From positions 219,466 through 283,465 of the forward strand of contig JAKVCX010000009.1 in the NCBI GenBank assembly GCA_022448525.1: a stretch of 64,000 nucleotides of DNA, in the 5' to 3' direction. This document shows positions 19,390 to 28,977 of the stretch, piece by piece. A model generated the notes under the pieces. The model ran no database searches and was not told the origin of the DNA. It saw nothing but the letters and a program-made list of their open reading frames with translations. Source of the DNA: Tenacibaculum sp. GTDB lineage: Bacteria > Bacteroidota > Bacteroidia > Flavobacteriales > Flavobacteriaceae. The position numbers were made by a program, and so were the translations under genes. The first letter of the stretch is position 1. Each line of letters starts with the position of its first letter.

Positions 19390-20722
19390 AATCGCAGTTG
19401 GTTTAGATATCGGAACGACCAAGATTGTTGCCATGATTGGACGAAAGAACGAATATGGTAAAATCGAAGTCCTTGGTATTGGGAAAGCTAAAAGCTTGGG
19501 TGTAAAACGTGGTGTGGTAAATAATATTACTCAAACAATACAATCGATTCAACAAGCTGTTGATGAGGCAGAAAGTGTTTCAGGACAAAGAATAAACGAG
19601 GTTGTTGTAGGTATTGCTGGTCAACATATAAGAAGCTTACATCACAGTGATTACATTACTCGTGCTCATGCAGATGAAGTAATTGAAGAATCAGACATTG
19701 AGAATTTGGTAAATCAAGTTCACAAGTTGGTGATGTTACCAGGGGAAGAAATTATCCATGTGTTACCACAAGAGTTTAAAGTGGATAGTCAGCCAGATAT
19801 TAAAGAACCAATCGGTATGTATGGTGGTAGATTAGAAGCGAACTTTCATGTAGTGGTAGGACAAGTTTCTTCAATTCGTAATATTGGTAGATGTGTTAAA
19901 AGTGCTGGTTTAAATTTAGCGGATATCACATTAGAGCCTTTAGCTTCTGCATCAGCTGTTTTAAGTCAAGAAGAAAAAGAAGCTGGTGTTGCTTTAATTG
20001 ATATAGGTGGAGGAACAACAGATTTAGCAATATTCAAAGACGGAATTATTCGTCATACAGCAGTAATTCCTTTTGGAGGAAATGTAATTACTGAAGACAT
20101 CAAAGAAGGATGTTCTATCATTGAAAAGCAAGCTGAATTACTAAAAATAAAGTTTGGATCTGCTTGGCCAGGAGAGAATAAAGAGACAGAAATTGTTTCT
20201 ATTCCAGGATTAAGAGGAAGAGAGCCAAAAGAGATTACACTTAAGAATCTTTCTAAGATCATTCATGCACGAGTTCAAGAAATTATTGAACATGTGTACT
20301 TAGAAATTAAGAATTACGGACACGAAACCCAAAAAGGGAAGTTAATAGCTGGTATTGTTTTAACAGGAGGAGGATCTCAGTTAAAGCATTTACGTCAGTT
20401 AGTAGAATATATAACAGGAATGGATACCAGAATTGGATATCCAAATGAACATTTAGCTGGTGATAGTGATGATGTTTTGTCAAGCCCGTCTTACGCAACT
20501 GCAGTAGGACTTTTAATGGAAGGCTTAGAAAAACAATCAACAATTATCGAAGAGGAACCAGCAGTTGTTCAGGAAAAAGAAGTGAATGCTGATTTAAATC
20601 CTACAGAGGAATCACAAGAAATTGTGGAAGAAAAGCAAGAGGAGAAAACTGTGAAACGAGGTAAATCTTTCTTAGAGAAATTTACAGAAAGATTTAAAGA
20701 GTTTTTAGACAACGCAGAGTAA
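19376..20722 (+). CDS. ftsA: Cell division actin homologue FtsA
   Basis: A 448-residue actin-fold ATPase that tethers FtsZ filaments to the membrane. The phosphate-1 motif GLDIGTTKIVAMIG is at the N-terminus and LIDIGGGTTDLAIF and VLTGGGSQL are the phosphate-2 and adenosine motifs. The C-terminus, after an acidic linker, is a basic amphipathic helix (FLEKFTERFKEFLD), the expected membrane anchor. A 46-base gap separates it from ftsZ. Confidence 0.97.
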   Translation: MENNKIAVGLDIGTTKIVAMIGRKNEYGKIEVLGIGKAKSLGVKRGVVNNITQTIQSIQQAVDEAESVSGQRINEVVVGIAGQHIRSLHHSDYITRAHADEVIEESDIENLVNQVHKLVMLPGEEIIHVLPQEFKVDSQPDIKEPIGMYGGRLEANFHVVVGQVSSIRNIGRCVKSAGLNLADITLEPLASASAVLSQEEKEAGVALIDIGGGTTDLAIFKDGIIRHTAVIPFGGNVITEDIKEGCSIIEKQAELLKIKFGSAWPGENKETEIVSIPGLRGREPKEITLKNLSKIIHARVQEIIEHVYLEIKNYGHETQKGKLIAGIVLTGGGSQLKHLRQLVEYITGMDTRIGYPNEHLAGDSDDVLSSPSYATAVGLLMEGLEKQSTIIEEEPAVVQEKEVNADLNPTEESQEIVEEKQEEKTVKRGKSFLEKFTERFKEFLDNAE

Positions 20723-20768
20723 AAAATTAATTAAGAGATAAAGAGTTTAAACAAAAAGAAGAGTTATT

Positions 20769-22673
20769 ATGAGCGCAGAATTTGATAACATTTCATTTGA
20801 TATGCCAAAGACACAATCAAACACAATAAAAGTGATTGGTGTTGGAGGTGGAGGTAGCAACGCAGTAAATTACATGTATAACAAACAAATTCACGGAGTT
20901 GATTTTGTTATTTGTAATACTGATTCCCAAGCATTAGAAAACAGCCCAATTCCTAATAAAATTCAATTAGGAGCACATTTAACTTCTGGTTTAGGTGCTG
21001 GTGCAAATCCTGAAGTGGGAGCTCAAGCGGCTGCTGAAAGTATACAGGAAATTCAGCAAATGTTAAACACACATACAAAAATGGTGTTTATTACTGCTGG
21101 AATGGGTGGTGGTACCGGAACTGGTGCTGCTCCAATTATTGCAAAAATAGCTAAGGATATGGATATCCTAACTGTTGGTATTGTAACAATGCCTTTCCAA
21201 TTTGAGGGAAGAATGCGCTCAAAACAAGCTCAAAAAGGAATTGATGAACTTCGTAGAAATGTTGACTCTTTAATAGTTATAAATAATAACAAATTACGCG
21301 AAGTATACGGAAACTTAGGATTTAAATCAGGTTTCTCAAAGGCAGATGAAGTATTAGCAACTGCAGCGAAAGGAATTGCAGAAGTAATTACGCATCACTA
21401 CAAGCAAAATATTGATTTACATGATGCAAAAACAGTATTAGCAAATAGTGGAACTGCTATTATGGGTTCTGCAAGAGAGGCAGGAGATAACCGTGCTAAG
21501 AATGCAATCATTAAAGCACTTGATTCTCCTTTATTAAATGATAACAAAATTACAGGAGCAAAGAATGTATTGTTGTTAATTGTATCAGGTTCAAATGAAG
21601 TTACTTTAGATGAAATTGGAGAGATTAACGATTATATTCAAACAGAAGCTGGATATGACGCAAATATCATTATGGGTATTGGTGAAGATGAAGCTTTAGA
21701 GGAAGGGATTTCTGTAACTGTTGTAGCAACTGGATTTGCTCAAGATCAGCAACAAACTATTAATAATGTAGAAACAAAAAAGATTGTTCATACATTAGAA
21801 GAAGAGCAGAAAGCTACCTATGATTTTGAACAAAAAACAGTTTTAAAATCTCCAACTTTAGATGAACCTATTTCAACTAAAAAACCAGAAGAAAAAGTTG
21901 TTCATGTTCTAGATTTGAATGAGGAGAAAGAAGTAGCTGTTCCAATGTCAGATATTGTGAAAACTACAGAAGCTATAAAAAACATAGAAGTTGATTTTGA
22001 AGAAGTTTCTTATGAAAATATTACAGCAGTTCCAGCAGCTGAGTTTGTAATAACTAATGTTACAAAAAAGCAAGAAGTTAAAAAGGAAATTGAAGAAACT
22101 CCTGTGATTCAACAAAACTTATTGTTTGATTTGCCTCTAAATTCATACGAAGAAATTAAGCCAACTGAAACAATAGAAAATGAACTGATAAAAACAACTG
22201 ACGCAATTAGAAATATTGATGTAGTTGCTGAAGAAGTTAAACCAGTGTATGAGAAAAGATATGTGCTTGACGACTTTGATATGCAGCCAACAATTGGAAA
22301 AAGCTCTGTTCCAGAAGTAGAGTCGAAGGAAGAAGAAGAGGAAGCTTTGCAGTTTGAAGTTCGAACAAAATCTGAAGGAACTGGAGGTGACGATAGTTCA
22401 AATGATGAAGCTTCACCTTTGAGTTTAACCATTACTGAACTACAAAGAAGAGCAAAGGAGCGTAGAGAAAAGATGAAAGGATTTAATTACAAGTTCTCTG
22501 ATCAAGTTAATAAAAATATTGACGATATTGAGCGTCAACCTGCATATAAAAGGTTAGGAGTAGATTTAGATACTAGTACTAAAATTAGTAAAACAGAAAC
22601 TCCGTTGGATACAAATTCGGATGATTTTCCGCTTCGCTCAAATAACTCATTTCTACATGATAATGTAGATTAA
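20769..22673 (+). CDS. ftsZ: Cell division tubulin FtsZ with very long C-terminal linker
   Basis: The tubulin-like GTPase that forms the division ring. [11 protein letters not shown] is at 25-35 and the GTP signature GGGTGTG at 113-119; the globular domain ends near residue 325. The remaining roughly 300 residues are rich in Glu, Lys, Thr and Val and look unstructured, giving 634 residues in total against about 380 in E. coli. The segment [17 protein letters not shown] near 560 and the C-terminal end [13 protein letters not shown] replace the classical C-terminal peptide, as is usual for flavobacterial FtsZ. It is the last gene of the dcw cluster and is followed by a strong terminator. Confidence 0.97.
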   Translation: MSAEFDNISFDMPKTQSNTIKVIGVGGGGSNAVNYMYNKQIHGVDFVICNTDSQALENSPIPNKIQLGAHLTSGLGAGANPEVGAQAAAESIQEIQQMLNTHTKMVFITAGMGGGTGTGAAPIIAKIAKDMDILTVGIVTMPFQFEGRMRSKQAQKGIDELRRNVDSLIVINNNKLREVYGNLGFKSGFSKADEVLATAAKGIAEVITHHYKQNIDLHDAKTVLANSGTAIMGSAREAGDNRAKNAIIKALDSPLLNDNKITGAKNVLLLIVSGSNEVTLDEIGEINDYIQTEAGYDANIIMGIGEDEALEEGISVTVVATGFAQDQQQTINNVETKKIVHTLEEEQKATYDFEQKTVLKSPTLDEPISTKKPEEKVVHVLDLNEEKEVAVPMSDIVKTTEAIKNIEVDFEEVSYENITAVPAAEFVITNVTKKQEVKKEIEETPVIQQNLLFDLPLNSYEEIKPTETIENELIKTTDAIRNIDVVAEEVKPVYEKRYVLDDFDMQPTIGKSSVPEVESKEEEEEALQFEVRTKSEGTGGDDSSNDEASPLSLTITELQRRAKERREKMKGFNYKFSDQVNKNIDDIERQPAYKRLGVDLDTSTKISKTETPLDTNSDDFPLRSNNSFLHDNVD

Positions 22674-22694
22674 TATTTGACAAACACAAAATTG

Positions 22695-22720
22695 AAATCC
22701 TGAGAAATCAGGATTTTTTT
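22695..22720 (+). terminator. Rho-independent terminator after ftsZ
   Basis: A perfect 9-bp stem (AAATCCTGA / TCAGGATTT) closed by a GAAA tetraloop and running into a T tract, 21 bases after the ftsZ stop. It closes the dcw cluster. Confidence 0.9.
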
Positions 22721-22725
22721 ATATG

Positions 22726-22733
22726 TATATTTG
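22726..22733 (+). promoter_or_regulatory. Candidate -7 box for yqeY and tRNA-Arg
   Basis: TATATTTG matches TAnnTTTG exactly, lies after the ftsZ terminator and 28 bases before the yqeY ATG. A TTG at the proper -33 distance is not evident. Confidence 0.5.
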
Positions 22734-22761
22734 AAACACAAAGAAATAAGAAATTACACAA

Positions 22762-23208
22762 ATGAGCGTACAGAAGGAAATTACAGAAAAAATGAAAGAG
22801 GCTATGAAGGCTAAAGATACTGTTGGTTTAACTGCTTTAAGAGCTTTAAAATCTGCTTTTTTATTAGCGAAAACAGAAGCTGGTGCGGGAGAGTTGACTG
22901 CTGAGCAAGAATTGAAAATTATTCAAAAGCAAGTGAAGCAGAGAAAAGATAGTGCTCAAGTTTATATTGAACAAAACAGACAAGATTTAGCAGATCCGGA
23001 ATTGGCTGAAGCTAAAGTTTTAGAGCAGTTTTTACCAGAGGCATTAGGTGAAGAGGAAATTGCAAAAGTGGTTGCTGAAGTTATAGCTGATACTGGTGCT
23101 GAAGGAATGAAAGATATGGGGAAAGTAATGGGAATTGTATCTAAGAAATTAGCCGGACAAGCTGATGGTAAAACAATTTCTGTAATTGTAAAACAAAAGT
23201 TATCTTAG
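22762..23208 (+). CDS. GatB/YqeY domain protein
   Basis: A 148-residue stand-alone YqeY protein, homologous to the tail domain of the GatB amidotransferase subunit, which recognises tRNA. The segments LRALKSAFLLAKTE, KQRKDSAQVY and GMKDMGKVMGIVSKKL are typical. The molecular role of stand-alone YqeY proteins is not settled; a tRNA-linked role is known only from the homology. It is followed after 12 bases by a tRNA gene. Confidence 0.92.
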   Translation: MSVQKEITEKMKEAMKAKDTVGLTALRALKSAFLLAKTEAGAGELTAEQELKIIQKQVKQRKDSAQVYIEQNRQDLADPELAEAKVLEQFLPEALGEEEIAKVVAEVIADTGAEGMKDMGKVMGIVSKKLAGQADGKTISVIVKQKLS

Positions 23209-23220
23209 GATAACTTTCAT

Positions 23221-23294
23221 GGCCTAGTAGTTCAACTGGATAGAATATCAGATTTCGGCTCTGAGGGTTAGGGGTTCGAATCCTCTCTAGGTCA
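23221..23294 (+). tRNA. tRNA-Arg (anticodon TCG)
   Basis: A full cloverleaf can be drawn: acceptor GGCCTAG/CTAGGTC, D stem GTTC/GAAT, anticodon stem TCAGA/TCTGA with loop TTTCGGC placing TCG at 34-36, and T stem AGGGG/CCTCT with loop TTCGAAT (one weak G-C-T pairing region). The discriminator is A and CCA is not encoded. Anticodon UCG reads CGA-type arginine codons. Confidence 0.93.
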
Positions 23295-23307
23295 CAAAAT
23301 TCATAAT

Positions 23308-25776
23308 ATGGGTAAAAAAGTATATCATAAGAATTCGAAAAAAACAGTTTCTAAAACACCAAAACCTAATATTCGAAAAGGAATTAAAGAAGAAAGAATT
23401 TTGTTTCTTGATAAAGTAATTCTAACTCTGTATTTAGCAGTTGGTTTTTTGCCGCATATGAATGCTTTTGATGTAGCCATAACTCAATGGTATTACATTT
23501 CAATAGTAAATGTTTTAACATTAGGTTATCTATTCATTTATAAGAACCATATAAAAATTGATATTCATAATAAATTTGTAAAGTCAGTATTCTTTGGAGC
23601 GTTAGTATTCTTGTTAATTTCTTGTTTATCAGTTGTAAATTCTATATCCGTATCTGAGAGTTTTGTTTTTCTAAGTATTTTATCGAATACGCTTTTGGCT
23701 TTTTTTAATCTGTATATTATTTTAAAAGATAGGTTATCTGAACTTTTTCCATTTATTGCTTATGTTTTAATGTGCTTCCTAGCAATTGAAACGTTGCAAG
23801 TAATTTACCATTTTGTAGTACTTAAGGCAGGAGAACCAAGGAGTGAAGAAATCTTTGCTGGCTTAAACCCTACTTATGGAAATAGAAATATTTTAGCAGC
23901 AAGTATCATTATTAAAACTGCGTTTACTTTTTATGTTCTTTATACTGCGAAAGGTATAAGAGATTATTTTCTTTCACTTTCAATTGTTTTTCTAGCAATC
24001 TTTTCTGTTTTAATTATAGGAAGTAGAACTGCGATTTATAGTTTGCCGATAATAGTTTCGATTTTATTTTTTGGAAAATTTTATTTAGAAGGCAAGGATA
24101 ATTTAAAGGTAATGATAAAACGATATTTGTTGCCTTTGTCAATAATTACGTGTATTGCGTTAGTAAGTGTTTTATCTGTGAATAAGATCAATAAAGGAGA
24201 AATGAACTCTTTTAATGATCTTGTGTTTACCAAACAAAAGAAATATTTATATCAAGAGGGAAGTAAAATTAAATCTCTTGCAAGTGATAGTGGAAGAAAG
24301 AAGTTTTGGGACGCTGCTTTAGATGGATTCATGTCAAATCCTATGCTAGGTGTCGGTATTGGGAACTGGAAAATGATAAGTAAGCAAGAGCTGGTAAAAA
24401 GTGCAAAAAACAGCAACCATTTTTATCCAAGACGAGCACATAATGATTTCTTACAAGTTTTATCTGAAATAGGAATGTTTGGATTTCTGGTGTTTCTTGG
24501 GCTTTTTGTATTGGTGTATCTAATGTTATTAAAAACGTTGTTGAGTAATGGATCTGCTAATTTAAGGCTTATGGCTTTAGTTAGCCTAACAGGGTTTGTA
24601 GCATACAGTTTAGATTCTTTAATAAACTTTCCGTCAGAGAGAACACCTATACAAATATTAGGATTTTTAATAATTGTAGTTGCTTTTTGCTTACTAGAAA
24701 GGAGTAAGTCAATAAGAATAGGTTTACCAATAAAAATAAGCTTATCTGTTTTAGGGATACTATTAATATTTTCGAATTATCAAATGTTTGTTTCGGCCAA
24801 ATACCAAATGATAGTGAGAAACAATATACGAGGTAAAAATATTTTAACGGAAAAATATAAAGTTGGATATGAACAAATGAATCGACTTTATCCATCTTTT
24901 CCTACGCTGAATTTTATGGGACAACCTATAGATTATTCGAAAGCAGTTTTAGCTTACAGTGAAGGGAAGTATATGCGAGCATTGAAACATCTTGATTTAG
25001 CTATAAAAGAGTCACCTTACTCATTAGAACATTATGCATTTAAGTCAATGATTTATAGATCCAATAAAATCCTTAAAAATCAGGATAGTTCAATTTATTT
25101 TGCAAAAAAAGTCTTTTATCAAAGACCTGGATTAATTAATCAATATAGAATACTTAAAAAACATTACATAGCAGAAAAGGATACAGTTAAACTATTTGAT
25201 TTGATTTCTAAGCACAAGGATTTCCTTCCAGAGAATGAAGATGTATGGTTGGATAAAATTAATTTTTATCTGAAATATCCAAAAGATGTTAAAAGTGCTC
25301 TTTTGCTAATAGATTCGGCGAAATTAATGTTCCCAAAGAGTTCAAGAGTTCAAGAACTAAGGGTTATAAATAATAAAAACGCTACAGAAGTAATAACGAA
25401 TACGGATAGTTTAAAATTAAAGAGAATTGAGCTTCAAAAAGTTTTAAATAAAGCAAGTAAATTATTCAGTCAGAAGAAATATAACGAAGCATACTTAGAA
25501 TTTGATAAAGGTCTTGAAATGTCACCTAAAAACGAAGAAATTCGCTTAAGTATGGCGCTTACCGATATAAAATTAAAAAGGTATAAAAACGCGATTGAAA
25601 AATTGAATACTGTAATTCAATCCAATAAAGTTACTAATGGTAAACCTGAATATAATAGAGGTTTATGTTATTTGAGGTTAAATAATAAAAAAGCTGCTGG
25701 TGTCGATTTTAGAGCTAGTTATAACAAAGGTTTCTCTATGGCAAAGTCTTTAGATAAGAGAATTCTTAATTATTAA
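23308..25776 (+). CDS. O-antigen ligase/polymerase-like membrane protein with C-terminal TPRs
   Basis: An 822-residue protein. Residues about 35-480 contain 10-12 transmembrane helices with a large extracytoplasmic loop around 290-370. In this loop the segments LNPTYGNRN, GSRTAIYS and GVGIGNW followed by RRAHNDFLQVLSEIG match the Wzy_C ligase/polymerase domain, whose conserved arginine and histidine residues act in glycan transfer. The C-terminal part (about 500-822) is soluble and has TPR-like helices, for example KYNEAYLEFDKGLEMSPKN. Such fusions are common in Bacteroidetes, where they may join glycans to lipid A or to proteins. The acceptor cannot be told. It begins 13 bases after tRNA-Arg. 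Confidence 0.82.
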   Translation: MGKKVYHKNSKKTVSKTPKPNIRKGIKEERILFLDKVILTLYLAVGFLPHMNAFDVAITQWYYISIVNVLTLGYLFIYKNHIKIDIHNKFVKSVFFGALVFLLISCLSVVNSISVSESFVFLSILSNTLLAFFNLYIILKDRLSELFPFIAYVLMCFLAIETLQVIYHFVVLKAGEPRSEEIFAGLNPTYGNRNILAASIIIKTAFTFYVLYTAKGIRDYFLSLSIVFLAIFSVLIIGSRTAIYSLPIIVSILFFGKFYLEGKDNLKVMIKRYLLPLSIITCIALVSVLSVNKINKGEMNSFNDLVFTKQKKYLYQEGSKIKSLASDSGRKKFWDAALDGFMSNPMLGVGIGNWKMISKQELVKSAKNSNHFYPRRAHNDFLQVLSEIGMFGFLVFLGLFVLVYLMLLKTLLSNGSANLRLMALVSLTGFVAYSLDSLINFPSERTPIQILGFLIIVVAFCLLERSKSIRIGLPIKISLSVLGILLIFSNYQMFVSAKYQMIVRNNIRGKNILTEKYKVGYEQMNRLYPSFPTLNFMGQPIDYSKAVLAYSEGKYMRALKHLDLAIKESPYSLEHYAFKSMIYRSNKILKNQDSSIYFAKKVFYQRPGLINQYRILKKHYIAEKDTVKLFDLISKHKDFLPENEDVWLDKINFYLKYPKDVKSALLLIDSAKLMFPKSSRVQELRVINNKNATEVITNTDSLKLKRIELQKVLNKASKLFSQKKYNEAYLEFDKGLEMSPKNEEIRLSMALTDIKLKRYKNAIEKLNTVIQSNKVTNGKPEYNRGLCYLRLNNKKAAGVDFRASYNKGFSMAKSLDKRILNY

Positions 25777-25790
25777 GTTTAAGAAGAACC

Positions 25791-26612
25791 ATGAAATCTT
25801 ACTTTTATTTTAAAGTAGCAACTTATATTTTAAGTGGCCTTACAATTGGTGCTAATATTTTTGAGTCTATTTATGTAACTGTATTTAATAAACCAGTTTT
25901 TGTTCATCTATATTTTATAAAGAAAAAACTACCTCGAAAAAAGAAGGAGTTTTTAAATGACGTTGCTTTTTACAGAAACTTATCACCGAAGTATCAATCG
26001 TATTTTGAACATCGATTAGTTAATTTTTTTAGGAATAATGATTTTATAGAAAGAGATGGTTTTGAATTAACACCAGAATCAAAAGTTTTAATAGCAGCTT
26101 CATATGTTAAGTTAACTTTCGGAATGAGAAGATATAACTCTTCTACCTTCGATAAAATAATGGTTTATCCTTCTACTTATTATTCAACTATCACAGAACA
26201 ATATCATAAAGGAGAGTTTAATCCTGCCTTAAAAATGATAGTTTTTTCTTGGGAAGATTTTCTATTGGGAGAAATTATTACAAATGATAATTTAAACTTA
26301 GGAATTCACGAGTTTACGCATGCACTAACATTTCATGGAAAAAAGTCTAAGGATAAAAGTGCGAAGATATTTTACAGGGTTTTTCGTGAAATATTAAAGT
26401 TCATGAAAAACCCTGACAACTCAACCGTAATAATTAGATCGAATTATTTTCGAGATTATGCAAATACGAATGCATTAGAATTTCTTTCAGTAATTATGGA
26501 GCACTTTTTTGAAACTCCTGAAGATTTAAAGAAGAATTTTCCCGAATTATTTTTTAAGATTGAAAAAATGCTTAATTACAAAGCGATTTTAAATCAGCAA
26601 TTGTCTCAGTAG
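25791..26612 (+). CDS. Zinc-dependent peptidase, M90/MtfA-like
   Basis: A 273-residue protein with an N-terminal hydrophobic helix at about 10-30 and the zinc motif HEFTH at 173-177, preceded by LNLGI and followed by ALTFHG. This matches the MtfA (M90) family, where HEFAH is usual. The conserved segments VLIAASYVKLTFG and MVYPSTYYS support it. Substrates of the family are poorly known; E. coli MtfA modulates sugar uptake. It starts 14 bases after the ligase-like gene, and its 3' end overlaps the convergent rpe by 41 bases. Confidence 0.85.
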   Translation: MKSYFYFKVATYILSGLTIGANIFESIYVTVFNKPVFVHLYFIKKKLPRKKKEFLNDVAFYRNLSPKYQSYFEHRLVNFFRNNDFIERDGFELTPESKVLIAASYVKLTFGMRRYNSSTFDKIMVYPSTYYSTITEQYHKGEFNPALKMIVFSWEDFLLGEIITNDNLNLGIHEFTHALTFHGKKSKDKSAKIFYRVFREILKFMKNPDNSTVIIRSNYFRDYANTNALEFLSVIMEHFFETPEDLKKNFPELFFKIEKMLNYKAILNQQLSQ

Positions 26613-27228
26613 GATTTTCACTTTTAAAAACATAGCTTCCAGCAACTAATACATCCGCACCAGCTTCTGTTAACTGCTTAGCGTTTTTGTTTGTAACTCC
26701 ACCATCAATTTCTATTAAAGTATTTGCTCCTGATCTTGTAATTAAATCTTTTAATTGACTCACTTTCTTATAGGTGTTTTCAATGAATGATTGTCCACCA
26801 AACCCAGGATTTACACTCATAATACAAACTAAATCCAAATCAGCAATAATGTCTTCTAAAACCGAAATAGGTGTGTGAGGATTAAGTGCAACTCCAGCTT
26901 TCATTCCGCTTGCTTTAATTGCCTGAATAGTTCTATGTAAGTGAGTGCAAGCCTCAAAATGAACAGTTAGGATATCTGCGCCCAAATCTGCAAAAGTAGT
27001 TATGTATCTATCTGGATCAACTATCATTAAATGCACATCAATAGTTTTGCTGGCATGAGATGAAATTGCTTTTAATACTGGCATTCCAAAAGATATGTTA
27101 GGAACAAAAACCCCATCCATAATATCAATGTGGAACCAATCAGCTTTACTGTTGTTAACCATTTCTACATCTCGTTGTAGATTTCCAAAATCAGCCGCTA
27201 AAACTGAAGGAGCTATAAGTTTATTCAT
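26572..27228 (-). CDS. rpe: Ribulose-phosphate 3-epimerase
   Basis: A 218-residue TIM-barrel metalloenzyme that interconverts ribulose 5-phosphate and xylulose 5-phosphate in the pentose phosphate pathway. Signatures are IAPSVLAADFG at the N-terminus, HIDIMDGVFVPN, VHLMI, MSVNPGFGGQ and EIDGGV. An in-frame ATG upstream at 27285 exists, but the ATG at 27228 gives the family N-terminus and lies behind the -7 box at 27254-27261. The last 41 bases overlap the convergent peptidase gene. Confidence 0.96.
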   Translation of the reverse strand: MNKLIAPSVLAADFGNLQRDVEMVNNSKADWFHIDIMDGVFVPNISFGMPVLKAISSHASKTIDVHLMIVDPDRYITTFADLGADILTVHFEACTHLHRTIQAIKASGMKAGVALNPHTPISVLEDIIADLDLVCIMSVNPGFGGQSFIENTYKKVSQLKDLITRSGANTLIEIDGGVTNKNAKQLTEAGADVLVAGSYVFKSENPTETIADLKSLCN

Positions 27229-27253
27229 GTTTTTTTGTGTTGTGTTTGAGCGG

Positions 27254-27285
27254 CAAAAGTACAATTTAAAAAAGAAAACTCTCAA
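27254..27285 (-). promoter_or_regulatory. rpe promoter
   Basis: On the minus strand TACTTTTG (27261-27254) matches TAnnTTTG, with TTG (27285-27283) 21 bases upstream. The -33 element lies inside an arm of the rpoD terminator hairpin. Confidence 0.6.
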
Positions 27286-27304
27286 TAGAAATATTGAGAG
27301 TTTT
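27268..27304 (-). terminator. Terminator of rpoD
   Basis: A perfect 13-bp stem (arms 27275-27287 and 27292-27304) with a four-base loop, followed on the minus strand by CTTTTTT. It begins 24 bases after the rpoD stop. Confidence 0.85.
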
Positions 27305-27328
27305 GTGATCTTGTAATGTAAAAGCTTT

Positions 27329-28192
27329 TTAACCTAAGTAAGTCATTAAAATCTTACTTCTAGAGGTGTGCTTTAATCTACGGATTGCTTTTTCTTTAAT
27401 CTGACGAACTCTTTCTCTCGTTAAATCAAAAGTCTCTCCAATTTCTTCTAAAGTCATTGGTTGGTGTTCACCTAAACCAAAATATAATCTAACAACATCT
27501 GCTTCACGTGGCGTTAAAGTCTCAAGTGCTCTGTTAATTTCAATTCTTAATGATTCGTGTAATAAAGTTTTATCTGGATTTGGTGATTCACCAGAATTTA
27601 AAACATCATATAAGTTTGAGTCTTCACCTTCAATTAATGGAGCATCCATAGAAACGTGACGACCAGAGTTCTTCATAGATTCCTTTACATCGCTAACAGT
27701 CATATCTAATTTCTTAGCAATTTCCTCAGCACTTGGAGGTCTTTCGTTTTCTTGCTCTAAGAAAGCGTACATCTTATTGATCTTATTAATTGAACCAATT
27801 TTGTTAAGAGGTAAACGAACAATACGAGATTGCTCAGCTAAAGCTTGTAAGATAGATTGACGAATCCACCAAACAGCATAGGAAATAAATTTAAAACCAC
27901 GAGTTTCATCGAAACGCTTAGCAGCTTTAATAAGTCCAAGGTTACCTTCGTTAATTAAATCAGGTAATGTTAACCCTTGGTTTTGATATTGTTTAGCAAC
28001 CGATACCACGAAACGTAAATTGGCTTTAGTTAATTTCTCTAAAGCTCTTTGGTCACCAGCTTTAATACGCTGCGCTAACTCCACTTCTTCATCAGCAGTA
28101 ATCAAGTCTACTTTTCCAATCTCCTGTAAATATTTGTCAAGTGAGGCAGTTTCTCTGTTGGTTACCTGTTTCGTAATTTTAAGTTGTCTCAT
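27329..28192 (-). CDS. rpoD: Primary sigma factor RpoD (sigma-70 family)
   Basis: A 287-residue sigma factor of the short Bacteroidetes primary type, which lacks region 1.1 and the large non-conserved insert. Region 2 is marked by [18 protein letters not shown] and [10 protein letters not shown], region 3 by the middle segment with [12 protein letters not shown], and region 4 by the helix-turn-helix [20 protein letters not shown]. Proteins of this type recognise TAnnTTTG promoters, which fits the promoters found in this window. The gene stands alone, with its own terminator and divergent from the ECF sigma gene. Confidence 0.97.
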   Translation of the reverse strand: MRQLKITKQVTNRETASLDKYLQEIGKVDLITADEEVELAQRIKAGDQRALEKLTKANLRFVVSVAKQYQNQGLTLPDLINEGNLGLIKAAKRFDETRGFKFISYAVWWIRQSILQALAEQSRIVRLPLNKIGSINKINKMYAFLEQENERPPSAEEIAKKLDMTVSDVKESMKNSGRHVSMDAPLIEGEDSNLYDVLNSGESPNPDKTLLHESLRIEINRALETLTPREADVVRLYFGLGEHQPMTLEEIGETFDLTRERVRQIKEKAIRRLKHTSRSKILMTYLG

Positions 28193-28402
28193 ATGCTTTT
28201 AATTAATTTAATGGATACTTTACAACTACTTATACGTTAGATTTAAAATAAATGTTACAAAACATTTTATTTTTTTTGAAAAAAATTTTTGAGAATGTTA
28301 AAATGTGTTAAATTTAGCAAATCACCAAATTGAATTGTGACTTACGCTAGCATTTTGTGTCTCAATAGAATATAACCTAACTTAGAAGTAAGAAAGAGAA
28401 CT

Positions 28403-28975
28403 TTGAATACCAATAAAGTTGATCACATAACTGACGAAGAACTCGTTCGTAAGATAGTGGAGAAAAATGATACTCATTTATTCGCTATTCTTTACGATAG
28501 ATATGCTGGTGTTGTTTATAATAAATGCTATGGCTTTTCCAAGAGTAAAGAAGAGGCTCAGGATTTAACTCACGATGTCTTTGTACGATTATTTGTTAAA
28601 CTTAGAAGTTTTAAAGGGAAATCTAAATTTTCTACTTGGTTGTATTCTTTTACATATAATTTTTGCGTGAACTACGTACAAAGGAATAGTGCAAAGAAAA
28701 ACGAAAAAGTGACGGTTGTTACTGATGTAATTAAGGATGAAGATGCAGATACTGAAGAAATTGATGATGCGTCTTTATTCGAATTAAAATCAGATAAATT
28801 GGCTAAAGCATTGGAAATTATTGATCCTCAGGAAAAAATGATACTTTTAATGAAGTATCAGGATGATATGAGTATTAAGGAGATTCAAGAGCTTTTGGAT
28901 ATTGGAGAGAGCGCAGTGAAAATGCGTGTAAAGAGGGCTAAAGAAAAAGTTGTAAAGGCTTATAATAGTTTGTAA
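28403..28975 (+). CDS. ECF-type sigma factor
   Basis: A 190-residue sigma factor with only regions 2 and 4. Region 2 shows LYDRYAGVVYNKCYGFSKS and the DLTHDVFVRLF promoter-melting helix; region 4 reads KYQDDMSIKEIQELLDIGESAVKMRVKRAK. An acidic linker (DEDADTEEIDD) separates them. The start is TTG at 28403; no in-frame ATG lies near. No classical zinc anti-sigma gene follows; instead a 75-residue acidic protein begins 2 bases after the stop. The regulon is unknown. Confidence 0.92.
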   Translation: MNTNKVDHITDEELVRKIVEKNDTHLFAILYDRYAGVVYNKCYGFSKSKEEAQDLTHDVFVRLFVKLRSFKGKSKFSTWLYSFTYNFCVNYVQRNSAKKNEKVTVVTDVIKDEDADTEEIDDASLFELKSDKLAKALEIIDPQEKMILLMKYQDDMSIKEIQELLDIGESAVKMRVKRAKEKVVKAYNSL

Positions 28976-28977
28976 TT

